Positions 23,827 through 34,063 of a stretch of DNA of 64,000 nt are shown piece after piece. The stretch is from the NCBI RefSeq assembly GCF_007750855.1, contig NZ_CP036291.1, positions 372,001 to 436,000 of the forward strand, given 5' to 3'. The notes under the pieces were generated by a model, which saw only the letters and a list, made by a program, of their open reading frames with translations, did no database searches and had not been told where the DNA came from. The stretch is from Pirellulimonas nuda (GTDB taxonomy: Bacteria; Planctomycetota; Planctomycetia; Pirellulales; Lacipirellulaceae). Every line of letters starts with the position of its first letter. Positions within the stretch are counted from its first letter, which is position 1. The translations under genes were made by a program, and so were the position numbers.

Positions 23827-25044
23827 ATGAACCAACCGCGTCTCAACCCACGCACCCGGCGTTCGCTCGCTTGGTTCCGCGCATCGCACTACGCGCGGCT
23901 TAAGTTTCTTACCGACCCGCTGAACGACTGGCTGCGGCGGGGCCGGTCGTACGTGATGCCCTCGCACTACCGCTACGTGCGGCGCCTCGTGCGGGGCGCC
24001 TCCCCCGCGCCGCTGCCGGGAGAGAAGACCGCGCTGGTAGACCTGCACACCCGCGACTTCGACGCCGACGGCGGGCGGTACTTTTATCTGTTGCTGCGGA
24101 ACCTGCGGCGCTGTGGCTACCGGGTCGTGATCGTGAACAACTACCGCTTCTTGGCGGAGTCGAAGCGGAAGGTGTTCAAGCGGCGGTACTTTGAGGAGTT
24201 CCCGTACGAGCTTTGCGATGCGGGGAGCGGGGTGCAAAGCGCCGGGGTCGGGGACGGCGCGGGGGGAGTGGTGGTGTGGACCGACCGGCGCGACCCGCGG
24301 CGCTACGAGGGGGTCGACGCCAAGATCGTGCGGGTGCTGCCCATCGCGGGGTGTCGGCCGGCGAACCTGGCGCCCGCTTCGGTGTGGATGCCCTACCCGG
24401 CGTTGCAGGAGCCCGCGACGCACGAAGAGCTTGCGGCGCTGCGGCAGACGCCGCGCACCGCGCGTGTGCTGTTTGCCGGGCGGACGGCGCCGGAGTACCA
24501 CTCGCGGAAGATCACCCGGCTGCACGGCGTGGTGTCGCGGCTCGAGATGATCGAGCTGCTGCTCGACTCAGAGCTGCCACTCCAACACTACGCGCGGCTG
24601 GCGGACGTAGCGGCCCCGGCCGAACCCCAGGCCGTGTGGCTGCCGCCGTACGACCGGGGGGCGTTCCGCACGACGGGGGTGATCGACGCGGCCCAGTGGC
24701 TGGGGCTGCTGGGCCGGGCGGACTTCTATATCGCCTCGCCGGGGACCGGCATGCCGCTGGCGCACAACGTGGTCGAGGCGATGCAAGTCGGCACGGTCCC
24801 GATCATCGAGTACGGCGACTACTTCCGCCCTCCGCTAACCGACGGCGTCAACGCGCTGGTGTTCCGCGGCGCCCGCGGCTTCCTCGGGGCGGTGGAGCGT
24901 GCGATCGCGATGGATGCGGCGCGGCGCGCCGCTATGCACGCGGCGGTGGTCGAGTACTACGACACGCACCTGCGCTTCGATTCGTTCCTGCGCAAGGTGG
25001 AAGCTTCGCAGGAGCGCGTGGTGGAGGTGCAGTACTACGGCTAA
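23827..25044 (+). CDS. GT-B type glycosyltransferase-like protein
   Basis: A 405-residue soluble protein. The C-terminal half has features of retaining GT-B enzymes: FYIASPGTGMPLAHNVVEAM near residues 301-320, then VGTVPIIEYGDYFRPPL, where the acidic residue and following Val-Gly-Thr-Val-Pro strand match the donor-binding region. The N-terminal half begins with basic residues and contains YFYLLLRNLRRCGYRVVIV, a first Rossmann helix-strand. Acceptor and sugar are unknown. The stop TAA forms the left end of a large palindrome (25042-25208). Confidence 0.7.
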   Translation: MNQPRLNPRTRRSLAWFRASHYARLKFLTDPLNDWLRRGRSYVMPSHYRYVRRLVRGASPAPLPGEKTALVDLHTRDFDADGGRYFYLLLRNLRRCGYRVVIVNNYRFLAESKRKVFKRRYFEEFPYELCDAGSGVQSAGVGDGAGGVVVWTDRRDPRRYEGVDAKIVRVLPIAGCRPANLAPASVWMPYPALQEPATHEELAALRQTPRTARVLFAGRTAPEYHSRKITRLHGVVSRLEMIELLLDSELPLQHYARLADVAAPAEPQAVWLPPYDRGAFRTTGVIDAAQWLGLLGRADFYIASPGTGMPLAHNVVEAMQVGTVPIIEYGDYFRPPLTDGVNALVFRGARGFLGAVERAIAMDAARRAAMHAAVVEYYDTHLRFDSFLRKVEASQERVVEVQYYG

Positions 25045-25208
25045 AGCGTGCTACGCACGTGGCTTTCAGCGATCAGCGGTCAGCTTTGACGCGCTGACGC
25101 GGCTAGTCACCTACCTACGTGCAGTGTGTGCGTCTCGGGGTTCGCGCGAGCGCGTCAAAGCTGACCGCTGAAAGCTGAAAGCTGACCGCCACGTGCGCAG
25201 CACGCTTA
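25042..25208. repeat. Palindrome TAAAGCGTGCTACGCACGTGGCTTTCAGC... spanning two convergent stop codons
   Basis: Left part (TAAAGCGTGCTACGCACGTG) and right part (CACGTGCGCAGCACGCTTA) are near complements, with inner CAGCGATCAGCGGTCAGC and GCTGACCGCTGAAAGCTG arms. Each outer end supplies the TAA stop of one flanking convergent gene. It may also act as a bidirectional terminator. Confidence 0.75.
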
Positions 25209-26345
25209 GCGCGACGCGGGCGCGTACTGCTGGGCCACCCGTCCCGGGGTGCCCGACTCGTAGACGCTGAACTCGCCCCACACCGGGAGGTGGTCGCTCA
25301 TCTCTTCGGCCTGCACCTGCGTCAGCCCGAACTGCTGCATCACGTCGAACACCCCGGAGCGTCCGGTGAACTCGGTGGTGGTGTTCTTGCGGATCAGCAG
25401 CTCGTCGTGCAGCCTGGTGCCGACGGTGCTGGTCGAGCGGTCGCGGATCAGCGGGTACATGCCCGGCACGTCTGCCAGCCCGCGCAGGTCGGCGGCGGCC
25501 AGGGGCCGGCCGGTGCGGGGCTGCGCTTCGGGCGGGCTGCTGGGGACGGCGAGGTTAAAGTCGCCCAGCAGGATGATGTCGTCCTCTGGCGAGCTGCTGC
25601 GGCTGACCGACTGCCATACCTGGGCCAGCGCGTCGAGCTCCGTCTTGGTCTCGTCCGGGTCGGTGTGCACGTTGCACAGGATGAACGTGAAGGCCTGCTC
25701 CGGGGGCGCCTTGCGGGTGCGGAACATCGCCACCAGCGGCTCGCGGTGCAGCAGGTCGTCGGGGTCGTTCACCGTGTAGGCCACGCTGGGCGAAAGCTCC
25801 ATCGTGGCGGTGTCGTAGATGAACGCGTACTGTTCTTTGGAGTTGGAACGCCCCAGGCGCGGGCCGACGAACTGCCAATACTGGCGGGCGGGGCCGTTGG
25901 GGGTGGCCGGGTTGACGTAGTCTCGCAAGAAATTGGTGACGAAGTGTTCGTCTTTGGTGCGGACCTCTTGGATCGCGACCACGTCGAACTGGCGGATCAC
26001 CTCGCCCAGGGCCCGCATCACGTGGGGCTTCGAGCCCTTGGAGTCGCCGAAGACCTGGATGTTGTAGCTGGCGATGCGGATCGTCGGCTGGCCCCACTGC
26101 GGCGGGGGCTGGTAGGCCGGGGTGGCGGGGCCCTGGCCGCCGCTGGCGCCGTACGGGGCCGCGGGGGCTTGGCCGGCGCCGGGGAACTGCATCCCCCCGG
26201 GTCCGCCGATCGGCTGCCCAGCGGCTACCTGCTGGCCGGCCTGCTTGACGACCTGGGCGACGTCGGCCGGCGACATCCCCTTCAGGTAGGCCCAGCCGCC
26301 GCCGAGCACCACGGCGAGCATCGCGAATGAGAATATACGTTGCAC
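25206..26345 (-). CDS. Endonuclease/exonuclease/phosphatase family protein, exported or membrane-anchored
   Basis: A 379-residue protein of the DNase I-like fold. IRIASYNIQVFGDSKG, FDVVAIQEVR and the metal-site motif ILLGDFN are clear, with a closing MSDHLPVWGEF. An N-terminal hydrophobic stretch (FAMLAVVLGGGWAYL) followed by a Gly/Pro/Gln-rich linker suggests export or anchoring. GTG 26345 was chosen to give a basic residue before the hydrophobic stretch; ATG 26321 is the alternative. The substrate could be nucleic acid or a phosphoester. The gene converges with the glycosyltransferase gene. Confidence 0.8.
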   Translation of the reverse strand: MQRIFSFAMLAVVLGGGWAYLKGMSPADVAQVVKQAGQQVAAGQPIGGPGGMQFPGAGQAPAAPYGASGGQGPATPAYQPPPQWGQPTIRIASYNIQVFGDSKGSKPHVMRALGEVIRQFDVVAIQEVRTKDEHFVTNFLRDYVNPATPNGPARQYWQFVGPRLGRSNSKEQYAFIYDTATMELSPSVAYTVNDPDDLLHREPLVAMFRTRKAPPEQAFTFILCNVHTDPDETKTELDALAQVWQSVSRSSSPEDDIILLGDFNLAVPSSPPEAQPRTGRPLAAADLRGLADVPGMYPLIRDRSTSTVGTRLHDELLIRKNTTTEFTGRSGVFDVMQQFGLTQVQAEEMSDHLPVWGEFSVYESGTPGRVAQQYAPASR

Positions 26346-26746
26346 CGCCGCGCCCCTCCGTGGGCCTCGTTCTCTTGCGTGACGCCGCGCGTGCAAGGCC
26401 TCCGGGCCGTGCGCAGCGTCGATCGTGTGGACTCTCCTGGCCTATCCTCTTACTTCTGAGTTTTCCGCGCTGGAAGGTTAGAAGACTTCGGCAAACACTG
26501 CCAGATGAGCTTGATATGCTGCTAGCATGGCCCGTGCGCGACCGGGGGGGTGTCCGCCTGCGGCGGACGGGGATTATCCACCTTCGGCGGATGGGGATCA
26601 TTCGCTGCGCGACTGGGGCTGGGGGACGCGCAAGCGATGGAGGGAGTGGGGGCCGATTGCCGCCGACCCTAGGTCGGCGACTACTACACACTGCTAGCAT
26701 GCGACCAGAAACCTTACGACTAAAACCTAAAACCTAAAACCTCCTT
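26346..26746. repeat. 401-base gap with mixed repeats, no gene
   Basis: Holds a G-rich modular block at 26548-26639 (TCCGCCTGCGGCGGACGG, TCCACCTTCGGCGGATGG, CTGGGGGACGCGCAAGCG), a GCCGACCCTAGGTCGGC palindrome near 26660-26676, and three tandem AAAACCT units at 26722-26742 directly before the methyltransferase ATG. TTGATATGCTGCTAGCAT at about 26511-26528 might contain a promoter element, but I see no convincing pair of boxes. Confidence 0.55.
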
Positions 26747-27517
26747 ATGCCCACGCTCTACGACTACCCCAAGTACTACGACCTTGTCTTTGGCTCCGAC
26801 TGGAAGGCGGAGTTCGACTTTCTTGAAGACGTGTTCGAGAAGGACGCCACGCTGGTGGTGAAGCGGCTGTTCGAGCCCGCCTGCGGCACCGGGCGGTTGT
26901 TGTACCGGTTTGGGAAGGTGGGGTACGAGGTGGCCGGCAACGACCTCAACGCCAAGGCGGTGGACTACTGCAACAAGCGGCTCGTGCGGCACGGTTTGCC
27001 TGCGACCGCGGAGGTAGGGGACATGAGCCGCTTCCGCCTCCGCAAGAAGGCCGACGCCATGTTCAACACTATCAACAGCTTCCGGCACCTGGGGAGCGAG
27101 GAGGCGGCTCGCGGGCACCTGGAGTGCGTGGCCGCGGGTTTGCGCAAGGGGGGGGTCTACGTGCTGGGGATGCACCTCAAACCGACCGCCGGGCCCCCCG
27201 AATGCGACGAGGAGCACTGGGCCGCCCAGCGGGGCCACTTGTGCGTGTTGTCCGACATGCGAACGCTGGGGATCGACCCCCGCAAGCGGATCGAGCGCGT
27301 GCAGATGGAATTTACGGTTTGTAAGCCGACGGGTAACCAGAGGCTGGTAAATTGTATCGAATTCCGGACCTACACCGCCCGTCAGATGGCCGATCTGATT
27401 GCTAGCGTCCCAGACCTCGAGATCGCTGCTACGTATGATTTCGCGTACCGTGTCGATCAGCCGGTGAAGATCGGCGGCGCCACCGAAGACGTCGTGTACG
27501 TGTTGCGCAAAAGGTAG
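26747..27517 (+). CDS. Class I SAM-dependent methyltransferase
   Basis: A 256-residue protein. LFEPACGTGRLLYRFG (about 42-57) is the SAM-binding motif I; AGNDLNAKAVDYC (about 64-76) is motif II with the acidic residue that binds the ribose. It begins YDYPKYYDLVFGSDW, typical of small-molecule methyltransferases of the UbiE/Methyltransf_11-25 type. The substrate is unknown. The stop TAG is made by the first bases of the repeat that follows. No strong ribosome binding site: the bases before the ATG are CCTCCTT. Confidence 0.85.
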   Translation: MPTLYDYPKYYDLVFGSDWKAEFDFLEDVFEKDATLVVKRLFEPACGTGRLLYRFGKVGYEVAGNDLNAKAVDYCNKRLVRHGLPATAEVGDMSRFRLRKKADAMFNTINSFRHLGSEEAARGHLECVAAGLRKGGVYVLGMHLKPTAGPPECDEEHWAAQRGHLCVLSDMRTLGIDPRKRIERVQMEFTVCKPTGNQRLVNCIEFRTYTARQMADLIASVPDLEIAATYDFAYRVDQPVKIGGATEDVVYVLRKR

Positions 27518-27592
27518 GTCAGGCTGTGCCTGACCGGGCGGCTCATTGATCGACACAATTGGCGGGGCAACGTCAGGCGCAGCCTGACCTAC
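27514..27592. repeat. GTAGGTCAGGC...GCCTGACCTAC palindromic repeat
   Basis: Arms GTAGGTCAGGCTGTGCCTGA and TCAGGCGCAGCCTGACCTAC enclose about 38 bases. Like the R1 family it begins with GTAGG, and its TAG is the stop codon of the methyltransferase. Confidence 0.8.
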
Positions 27593-27599
27593 GAACAAC

Positions 27600-28901
27600 G
27601 TGAAACCATCCGACCCACAACCTGACGCCGCTGTTTGGACCACGCAGGATTGGCGTGCGTTTGCCGCCCAGACCGCCGACGCGATCGGCGGGGCGCTCGA
27701 GTGCCGCGAGGATGGCTACAGCGAGATCGCCGCGCCCGCGGCGGCCCCAGCGGCCGACGGCGCCGGCCACAAGAGCGAAGCCCGCGGGCGTCGCCGGTTC
27801 GGCGGGGCGAAGCAGAACGAAGTGGTGCTGGCCGAAGAGCCGCCGGCGCCGTTCGCTTGCGGCGCTCCCCCGGCCGCGTTTCTAGAGATGCTCCTCGGGT
27901 CGCTTGCCGCCCACGCGCCCATCCAGCTCCGGCCCGCCGATCAGCCCGAAGCGGTTCACGACCTGAGCCCGGGCCTGTTCGCGGCCTACCAGGTCGATGG
28001 CGGGGCGATGCACCTAGCCGGGTGCCGGCTCACCGACCGGCCGCTGGTGCGCGTGACGCGCCCGGCCGCTGGCGATCAGGTAGAGCACGCGTTCTTCTTG
28101 CCCGATGGCCAGCCGCTGGCGGAAGCGCAGATCGCGGAGCTCGGCCTGGATCGGTTGGCGCCCTCGTCCAGCGCCTCCTACCCGCACGAAACGGTCGCGG
28201 CGCCTGCGCTGGAGCGGATCGCGACGCGGCTGGGCGCCCGCGTGGTCGCGGTGGTGTGGGTCAAGCACGCCGAGTGCCGGCTGCGGTTCGAGATCGGCGA
28301 CGCGTGGCACGACCTGCCGCTGGCCGGCTGGGCCCGGTCGCTGGGGCCGGCGCCGGTCGCCTGCCCGGTGACGGGCCGCGAGACGTTCCACCTAACGGCG
28401 CTGGAAGACGGCACGATCGTCGCTGCCGAAGAGGTGGGCGTCTGCCAGCAAACGCGCAAGCGCGAGCTGGCACGCGACATGGCCCGTTGCAGCGTGACCG
28501 GCCAAACGGTGCTGGCCGAGCTGTGCGACGAGTGCCCGGTGTCGGGGCTGCCGACGCTGGCTACCGAGTTCGATGAGTGCTCCGGCTGCGGCGAGCGCGT
28601 CAGCCGCGCCACGCTGCTGCGGGGCGAGTGCGCGGCCTGCCGCAACCTGCTGAAGGTGAGTGACATAGACGAGGTCATCGCCGAGCTGCTCGGCCGCTAC
28701 CCCAAGCTGCGCCGGTGGGGGCGTTGGCGGGCCGCGCAGACGGGCGAGGTCGCCATCGTCGAGGGGCGCCGCCTGCTGGGGCGGTTGCGGCTGACGGTGG
28801 GGATCGACACGGGCGACGTCCGGCGTGCAGCGATCGCCCGGGGCCCCTGGGGGCAGGTGCGAGCGTTGACCGACGCCGAGCGGGGAGAGCAACTGGGATG
28901 A
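27600..28901 (+). CDS. Zinc-ribbon-rich protein, unknown function
   Basis: A 433-residue soluble protein. Residues about 257-350 carry repeated Cys motifs: CPVTGRETFHLT, CQQT, CSVTGQTVL, CDECPVSGLPT, CSGCGERVSRA and CAACRNL. These look like two or three zinc ribbons. The N-terminal 100 residues are Ala/Pro-rich and the middle has no recognised domain. It starts at GTG 27600, the first possible codon after the repeat. Its stop overlaps the glycosyltransferase start in ATGA, so the pair is translationally coupled. Function unknown. Confidence 0.65.
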   Translation: MKPSDPQPDAAVWTTQDWRAFAAQTADAIGGALECREDGYSEIAAPAAAPAADGAGHKSEARGRRRFGGAKQNEVVLAEEPPAPFACGAPPAAFLEMLLGSLAAHAPIQLRPADQPEAVHDLSPGLFAAYQVDGGAMHLAGCRLTDRPLVRVTRPAAGDQVEHAFFLPDGQPLAEAQIAELGLDRLAPSSSASYPHETVAAPALERIATRLGARVVAVVWVKHAECRLRFEIGDAWHDLPLAGWARSLGPAPVACPVTGRETFHLTALEDGTIVAAEEVGVCQQTRKRELARDMARCSVTGQTVLAELCDECPVSGLPTLATEFDECSGCGERVSRATLLRGECAACRNLLKVSDIDEVIAELLGRYPKLRRWGRWRAAQTGEVAIVEGRRLLGRLRLTVGIDTGDVRRAAIARGPWGQVRALTDAERGEQLG

Positions 28902-30079
28902 GCGACGCCCCCGGCGCAAGAACCGGCCCGGGCGGGAGCGACGCTCCGCGGCCGCTGCGCGTGGTGCAGGGGATCGCGTCGCTCGACCCCTCTGGGGGCG
29001 GCCCCCCCGCCGTCGCGGTCTCGCTGGCCGCGGCGCTGGCCTCTGCCGGCGCCGAGGTGACGTTGGCCCACGCAACCGCAGAGCAGGGCCGCGCGCGGGT
29101 GGCGGCGCTCATCGAGTCGACACCCGGCGCCGAGGCGCTGAAGGTGGTGCATGGGCCGCTGCAGGCCGTGCTGGGGGGCGCGGAGGGAGGCCCGCCCGAC
29201 ATCGTCCACCTGCACGGCTTCTGGGAGCCCTGGACCTTCGCCGCGGCGCGGGCCGCGCGGGGCCGAGCGCCCTACGTGCTGGCGCCGCACGGCATGTTCC
29301 ACCCCTGGTCGTTGCGGCAGAAGCGTCTGAAGAAGCAGGTGGCGTTGCGGCTCGGCTACGGCGGCGTGCTGCGACGCGCGGCCCTGCTGCACGCGCTGAA
29401 CCGCCCGGAGAAAGAGTTCCTGCTGAAGTACGAGCCGCGGCTCAACGTCACGGTCATCCCGAACGGCGTGTTCCCCGAAGCGCTGCGCTCGCCGTTGCCG
29501 GTGGGCTCGTTCCGCGCGGGCTGCCCCGGCCTGGGCGACGCGCCGATGGTGCTGTTCCTTTCGAGGCTGCACCACGGCAAGGGGCTCGACATCCTTGTCG
29601 ACGCGATGCGTCTGGTGATCGCGGAGCTGCCCGCGGCCAAGCTGGTGGTGGTGGGCCCCGACGCCGGCTACGAGTCGACGTTGCGTGAGAGTGTCGCTCG
29701 GCACGGGTTGGAAGGGAGCGTGCTGGTCGTCGGCCCCAAGTTCGGCCACGACAAACTCGCCGCGCTGGGCGACGCCGACTGCTTCTGCCTCCCCAGCCGC
29801 CAAGAAGGCTTTTCAATCGCGATTACCGAGGCGCTGGGCAGCGGCGTGCCGTGCGTGGTGTCCGACGCGAGCAACTTTCCCGAGGTAGGCGAGGTAGGCG
29901 CCGGGTTCGTCACCTCGCTCGATCCGCGCGACGTTGCCGAGGGGATCCTCAAGGTGCTGCGGGGGGACCGCCGGCAGATGGGCGACGCCGGCCGGCGGCT
30001 GGTGGCCGAACGCTTTACCTGGCCCGCCGTGGCCCAGCAGACCCTGGCCGCGTACCACAACCTCGTCCTGCACCGCTAG
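28898..30079 (+). CDS. GT4-family glycosyltransferase
   Basis: A 393-residue protein with a clear GT-B, GT4-type pattern. It has LRVVQGIASLDPSGGGPPAV near the N terminus, PDIVHLHGFWEP, YVLAPHGMFHPWSLRQK (a frequent GT4 motif), VLFLSRLHHGKGLDIL and the donor-binding ExxxxxxxE in QEGFSIAITEALGSGVP. These retaining enzymes usually build exopolysaccharide, lipopolysaccharide or glycolipids. Start ATG 28898 overlaps the previous stop; upstream in-frame codons lie in the previous gene and are low-complexity. Confidence 0.9.
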   Translation: MSDAPGARTGPGGSDAPRPLRVVQGIASLDPSGGGPPAVAVSLAAALASAGAEVTLAHATAEQGRARVAALIESTPGAEALKVVHGPLQAVLGGAEGGPPDIVHLHGFWEPWTFAAARAARGRAPYVLAPHGMFHPWSLRQKRLKKQVALRLGYGGVLRRAALLHALNRPEKEFLLKYEPRLNVTVIPNGVFPEALRSPLPVGSFRAGCPGLGDAPMVLFLSRLHHGKGLDILVDAMRLVIAELPAAKLVVVGPDAGYESTLRESVARHGLEGSVLVVGPKFGHDKLAALGDADCFCLPSRQEGFSIAITEALGSGVPCVVSDASNFPEVGEVGAGFVTSLDPRDVAEGILKVLRGDRRQMGDAGRRLVAERFTWPAVAQQTLAAYHNLVLHR

Positions 30080-30091
30080 CGGTAGGACCGG

Positions 30092-30643
30092 CTACGAGCC
30101 CGTACGCCCTCGCTGGGCGGGGCGGCTGGCGAAGTAGGCCGCGGCGCCCACCGCGGCGGCGACGGCCGCCGCCGCCAGCAGCCACATCTCGTAGCTGCGT
30201 GCCTGGGCGATCTGTTGCTCAACGCGCTCCACCCCGGGGTTCTCCATCGGCGCCAAGCCGTTGACCGCCAGCGGCAGGTACCGGCCGTGCCAGATGTTGA
30301 ACAGCATCGCCGGGGGCGCCTGGGAGATCTGCTCGGCGGCGTTCTTGCTGAACACCTCCGCGCTAAAGGGCTCTGGCTTGGGGGGTTCTGTCCAGTAGAG
30401 GTAGCCGGCCAGCGCCACCAGGGCGACCGCCGCGAGTATGCCCGCAGAAAGCGCCCCCTGGGCGAACCCCCAGGCGCTCGGCGGCCCGGCGGGGGCCGCG
30501 GCTTCGGCGATCGGCAGCTCGCGGAGCTGCGAGAGCTTCGGGGCCTGGATCTGGGCGCCGCACGCGCAGCGGACCATATTTCCGGCCTCTCGGGGCTCTA
30601 CGACAACCTGTTGTCCGCATTCGCAGGGGAGCAGGTGCTTCAC
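30092..30643 (-). CDS. Zinc-ribbon membrane protein, unknown function
   Basis: A 183-residue protein starting at GTG 30643 (VKHLLPCECGQQVVVEPREA). An N-terminal zinc ribbon (CECG at about 7-10, CACG at about 28-31) is followed by a first membrane helix (about 66-86, LSAGILAAVALVALAGYLYW), an extracellular region, and a second helix near 155-175 (MWLLAAAAVAAAVGAAAY). The architecture recurs in Planctomycetes as uncharacterised membrane proteins. The upstream frame remains open for 180 codons but its composition is not protein-like, which is why the GTG at the ribbon was chosen. Confidence 0.65.
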   Translation of the reverse strand: MKHLLPCECGQQVVVEPREAGNMVRCACGAQIQAPKLSQLRELPIAEAAAPAGPPSAWGFAQGALSAGILAAVALVALAGYLYWTEPPKPEPFSAEVFSKNAAEQISQAPPAMLFNIWHGRYLPLAVNGLAPMENPGVERVEQQIAQARSYEMWLLAAAAVAAAVGAAAYFASRPAQRGRTGS

Positions 30644-32089
30644 GCGGGCAGTAGCGGGGCAGAGGGGGAAGGCATGGCCAAACGCCCCGGCGAGGGGGGC
30701 GCTTGGCGCGACCTGGGCGGCGTGGCCAGACCGACCATCGTAGGGATTTTTCGGGTTTTGCCTATGGACCGGCGCGGTGGGGTGTTTAGAATCTGGGTTG
30801 GAGTCGCGGCGAACCGGGCGGCTCCTCCCGCAATCCTGCAGCGCAGCGGTGCGATGTGGCCCCATGTACTGGGGATTCCACAACACCGCATGCGGTTGGC
30901 CGATGGAGCGCCGTAGGTCCCGCATTTCGGGGGGCCCGGAGGTAGCGGGCAAGGAAGGAGCGCGCAGAGTCCGGAGCGATGATGCTACGCACGCCGAGTT
31001 GTCGCGCCCCGCAGTGGGGATCCCCCAACCGGGTTGGGGGCGACAAGCCCGCGGGCGCAGCTTACGCGGACACCGTGGCCTAAACAGATGTGGCGCCTCA
31101 CCTACCCCAGCGCACGTCGCACGCCCCGCGTCGAAACTTTCAAGATCGATCCTTCGAGACCAGGCTCGCAAGTCTGGGTTCAAAGGTAATGCTGTCCAAG
31201 CAAGGACGGTTGAAGAACGGTCGTTTGAAGCAGGGCGGTTTCAAAACTAGGCGGGCCGCAACGCGGCGCGGGACGAATCGTTTCGTCCGGCCTCGATATG
31301 GTTTGTGTCTCGCGTCGTCTTGAAACCGGGCTGCTTGCTGCCAAGCTGCGAACCGGCATTGGAACTAGGCTCTGAACCAGCCTAGGCGCCAAGCGTGGTT
31401 CCCAGCCTGGGTTCAGTTTCTGCCGAGAGCTTCATCCGACCGTGGATGCACGTTTCGATTCCGCTTGCCGGGTAGGTCCAACCGCAGGGGGCCGGCCGGC
31501 GTTGTTGGGCGCCCCGCCTAGTGAGGGACGCCCCAGCAGACGCGTTATTTTTTTCCCGTGTGACCGAGGCGTCCGAGGTCAATCGCGCAAGATTCGCTCA
31601 GCGTCATCTCTTGCCAATTGTTCCGTGCCACGAGCCCAGCAGTCCCTTGGTGTTAGAATTGAAAGACGCTTCCCGAAAAGCCCACGGCCTACGTTCTGCG
31701 AGCAGCGACCTGACGGGTTGCGCTCGGGTGGCCGGGGCAGTTCGGCGGGGCGTGCTCTTCGTGCATGGGCGCCTGTGTGCCGCAGCGATGGCAGTCCTTC
31801 CCCACCAGGACGCCCGCCGCGCCGCCTTGCCATGGCGCCGCCCGCCAGTGTCGAGTTTTGCTTTTGGCCGTTGGTTTTCGTTTCCCGTAGCGACGCTATC
31901 GCGAACACAGGTGTTGGCCCCGGCGTACCGACGTCTGCCTGGCCGCGGCGCACAAGGGTGCGACGCGCGACCCGGATTAGATTTGTAAGTCCGCCAAGAT
32001 TTTGTCCGCGCGGCCCTGTCCGCCCAGCATTCGACCGACCAGCATTTGTCCGCCCATTAGTCCGCCCGTTTGGTGAGGAGTAACCGAAC
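30644..32089. other. 1.4-kb region without a recognised gene, upstream of the sigma factor
   Basis: No convincing coding frame is present on either strand; the long frames have random-like Arg/Pro/Ser composition. It holds small inverted repeats such as CCCCCAACCGGGTTGGGGG (31023-31041) and GAACCAGCCTAGG facing CCAGCCTGGGTTC (31374-31415). Near the sigma gene there are five GTCCGCC/G repeats (31989, 32004, 32018, 32048, 32060). It could carry a long 5' leader or an unrecognised RNA. I checked by eye for RNase P, SRP, tmRNA and tRNA landmarks and found none. Confidence 0.5.
31989..32067 (+). repeat. Five short GTCCGCC repeats in the leader of the sigma gene
   Basis: GTCCGCC or GTCCGCG occurs at 31989, 32004, 32018, 32048 and 32060, each preceded by AA, TT, CT or TA. 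The last copy ends 8 bases before the GAGGAG ribosome binding site at 32075-32080. It may be a protein-binding or RNA leader element. Confidence 0.5.
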
Positions 32090-33649
<1,560 letters not shown>

Positions 33650-33710
33650 TTGGCTTCATAAACTGAGTTTTGTACAATGGCATCACTCGCAAGGATGCCG
33701 AGGCAAGCAG

Positions 33711-33746
33711 GTGCGGCGGGGCGAAGTGCCCCGCCGCACTTTTTTT
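33711..33746 (+). terminator. Strong rho-independent terminator after the sigma gene
   Basis: GTGCGGCGGGG pairs with CCCCGCCGCAC across a CGAAGTG loop and is followed by seven T residues. It lies 61 bases after the sigma stop codon. Confidence 0.9.
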
Positions 33747-33784
33747 GCGCGCCAGAACGACCCCCCTTTCACCCACGCACCAAC

Positions 33785-33864
33785 AGCCGACGGGCTCCGC
33801 CCCGTCGGGGCAGCGGAGAAGTAGTTTCTACTGCGCCGCCCCGACGGGGCGTAGCCCGTCGGCT
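33785..33864. repeat. GCCGACGGGCTCCGCCCCGTCGG palindromic repeat
   Basis: Arms AGCCGACGGGCTCCGCCCCG and CGGGGCGTAGCCCGTCGGCT surround about 30 bases. A 25-base exact match to the right arm (from CCGACGGGGCGTAGCCCGTC) occurs inside the trypsin-like gene at 22424-22448. The rest of the gap up to 34063 shows nothing I recognise. Confidence 0.75.
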
Positions 33865-34063
33865 ATTGGGGGGGGGTGGATTCGGCCTGGTAGCTGCACG
33901 TTTCATGCTCGGTAGTTCACTCCCTCTGCCTTACAACACGGTGCTTCCCTGGTTTGCCCCGTGAGAGTAGCACGACCCTCCCTGCGAAGGGGCCGAACAC
34001 CCGCGACGGCGGCTGAGCATCGAGGGCTTGCCGGCTTGATGGATGCGCCGCAGAATCCAAGAC

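Noticed and set aside
25290..26330. 346-codon plus-strand frame opposite the endonuclease/phosphatase gene
   Set aside because: Shadow of the real minus-strand gene, which carries the GDFN and SDHLP motifs.
30840..31080. GC-rich structured region considered for RNase P, SRP or 6S RNA
   Set aside because: None of the diagnostic bacterial landmarks (GAGGAAAGTCCGGGC, ACAGAA, GGAAGGAGCAGCC) was found by eye.
31442..32083. 213-codon plus-strand frame just before the sigma gene
   Set aside because: Arg/Pro/Ser-rich sequence ending in RPAFDRPAFVRP from the GTCCGCC repeats; no start signal and no family resemblance.
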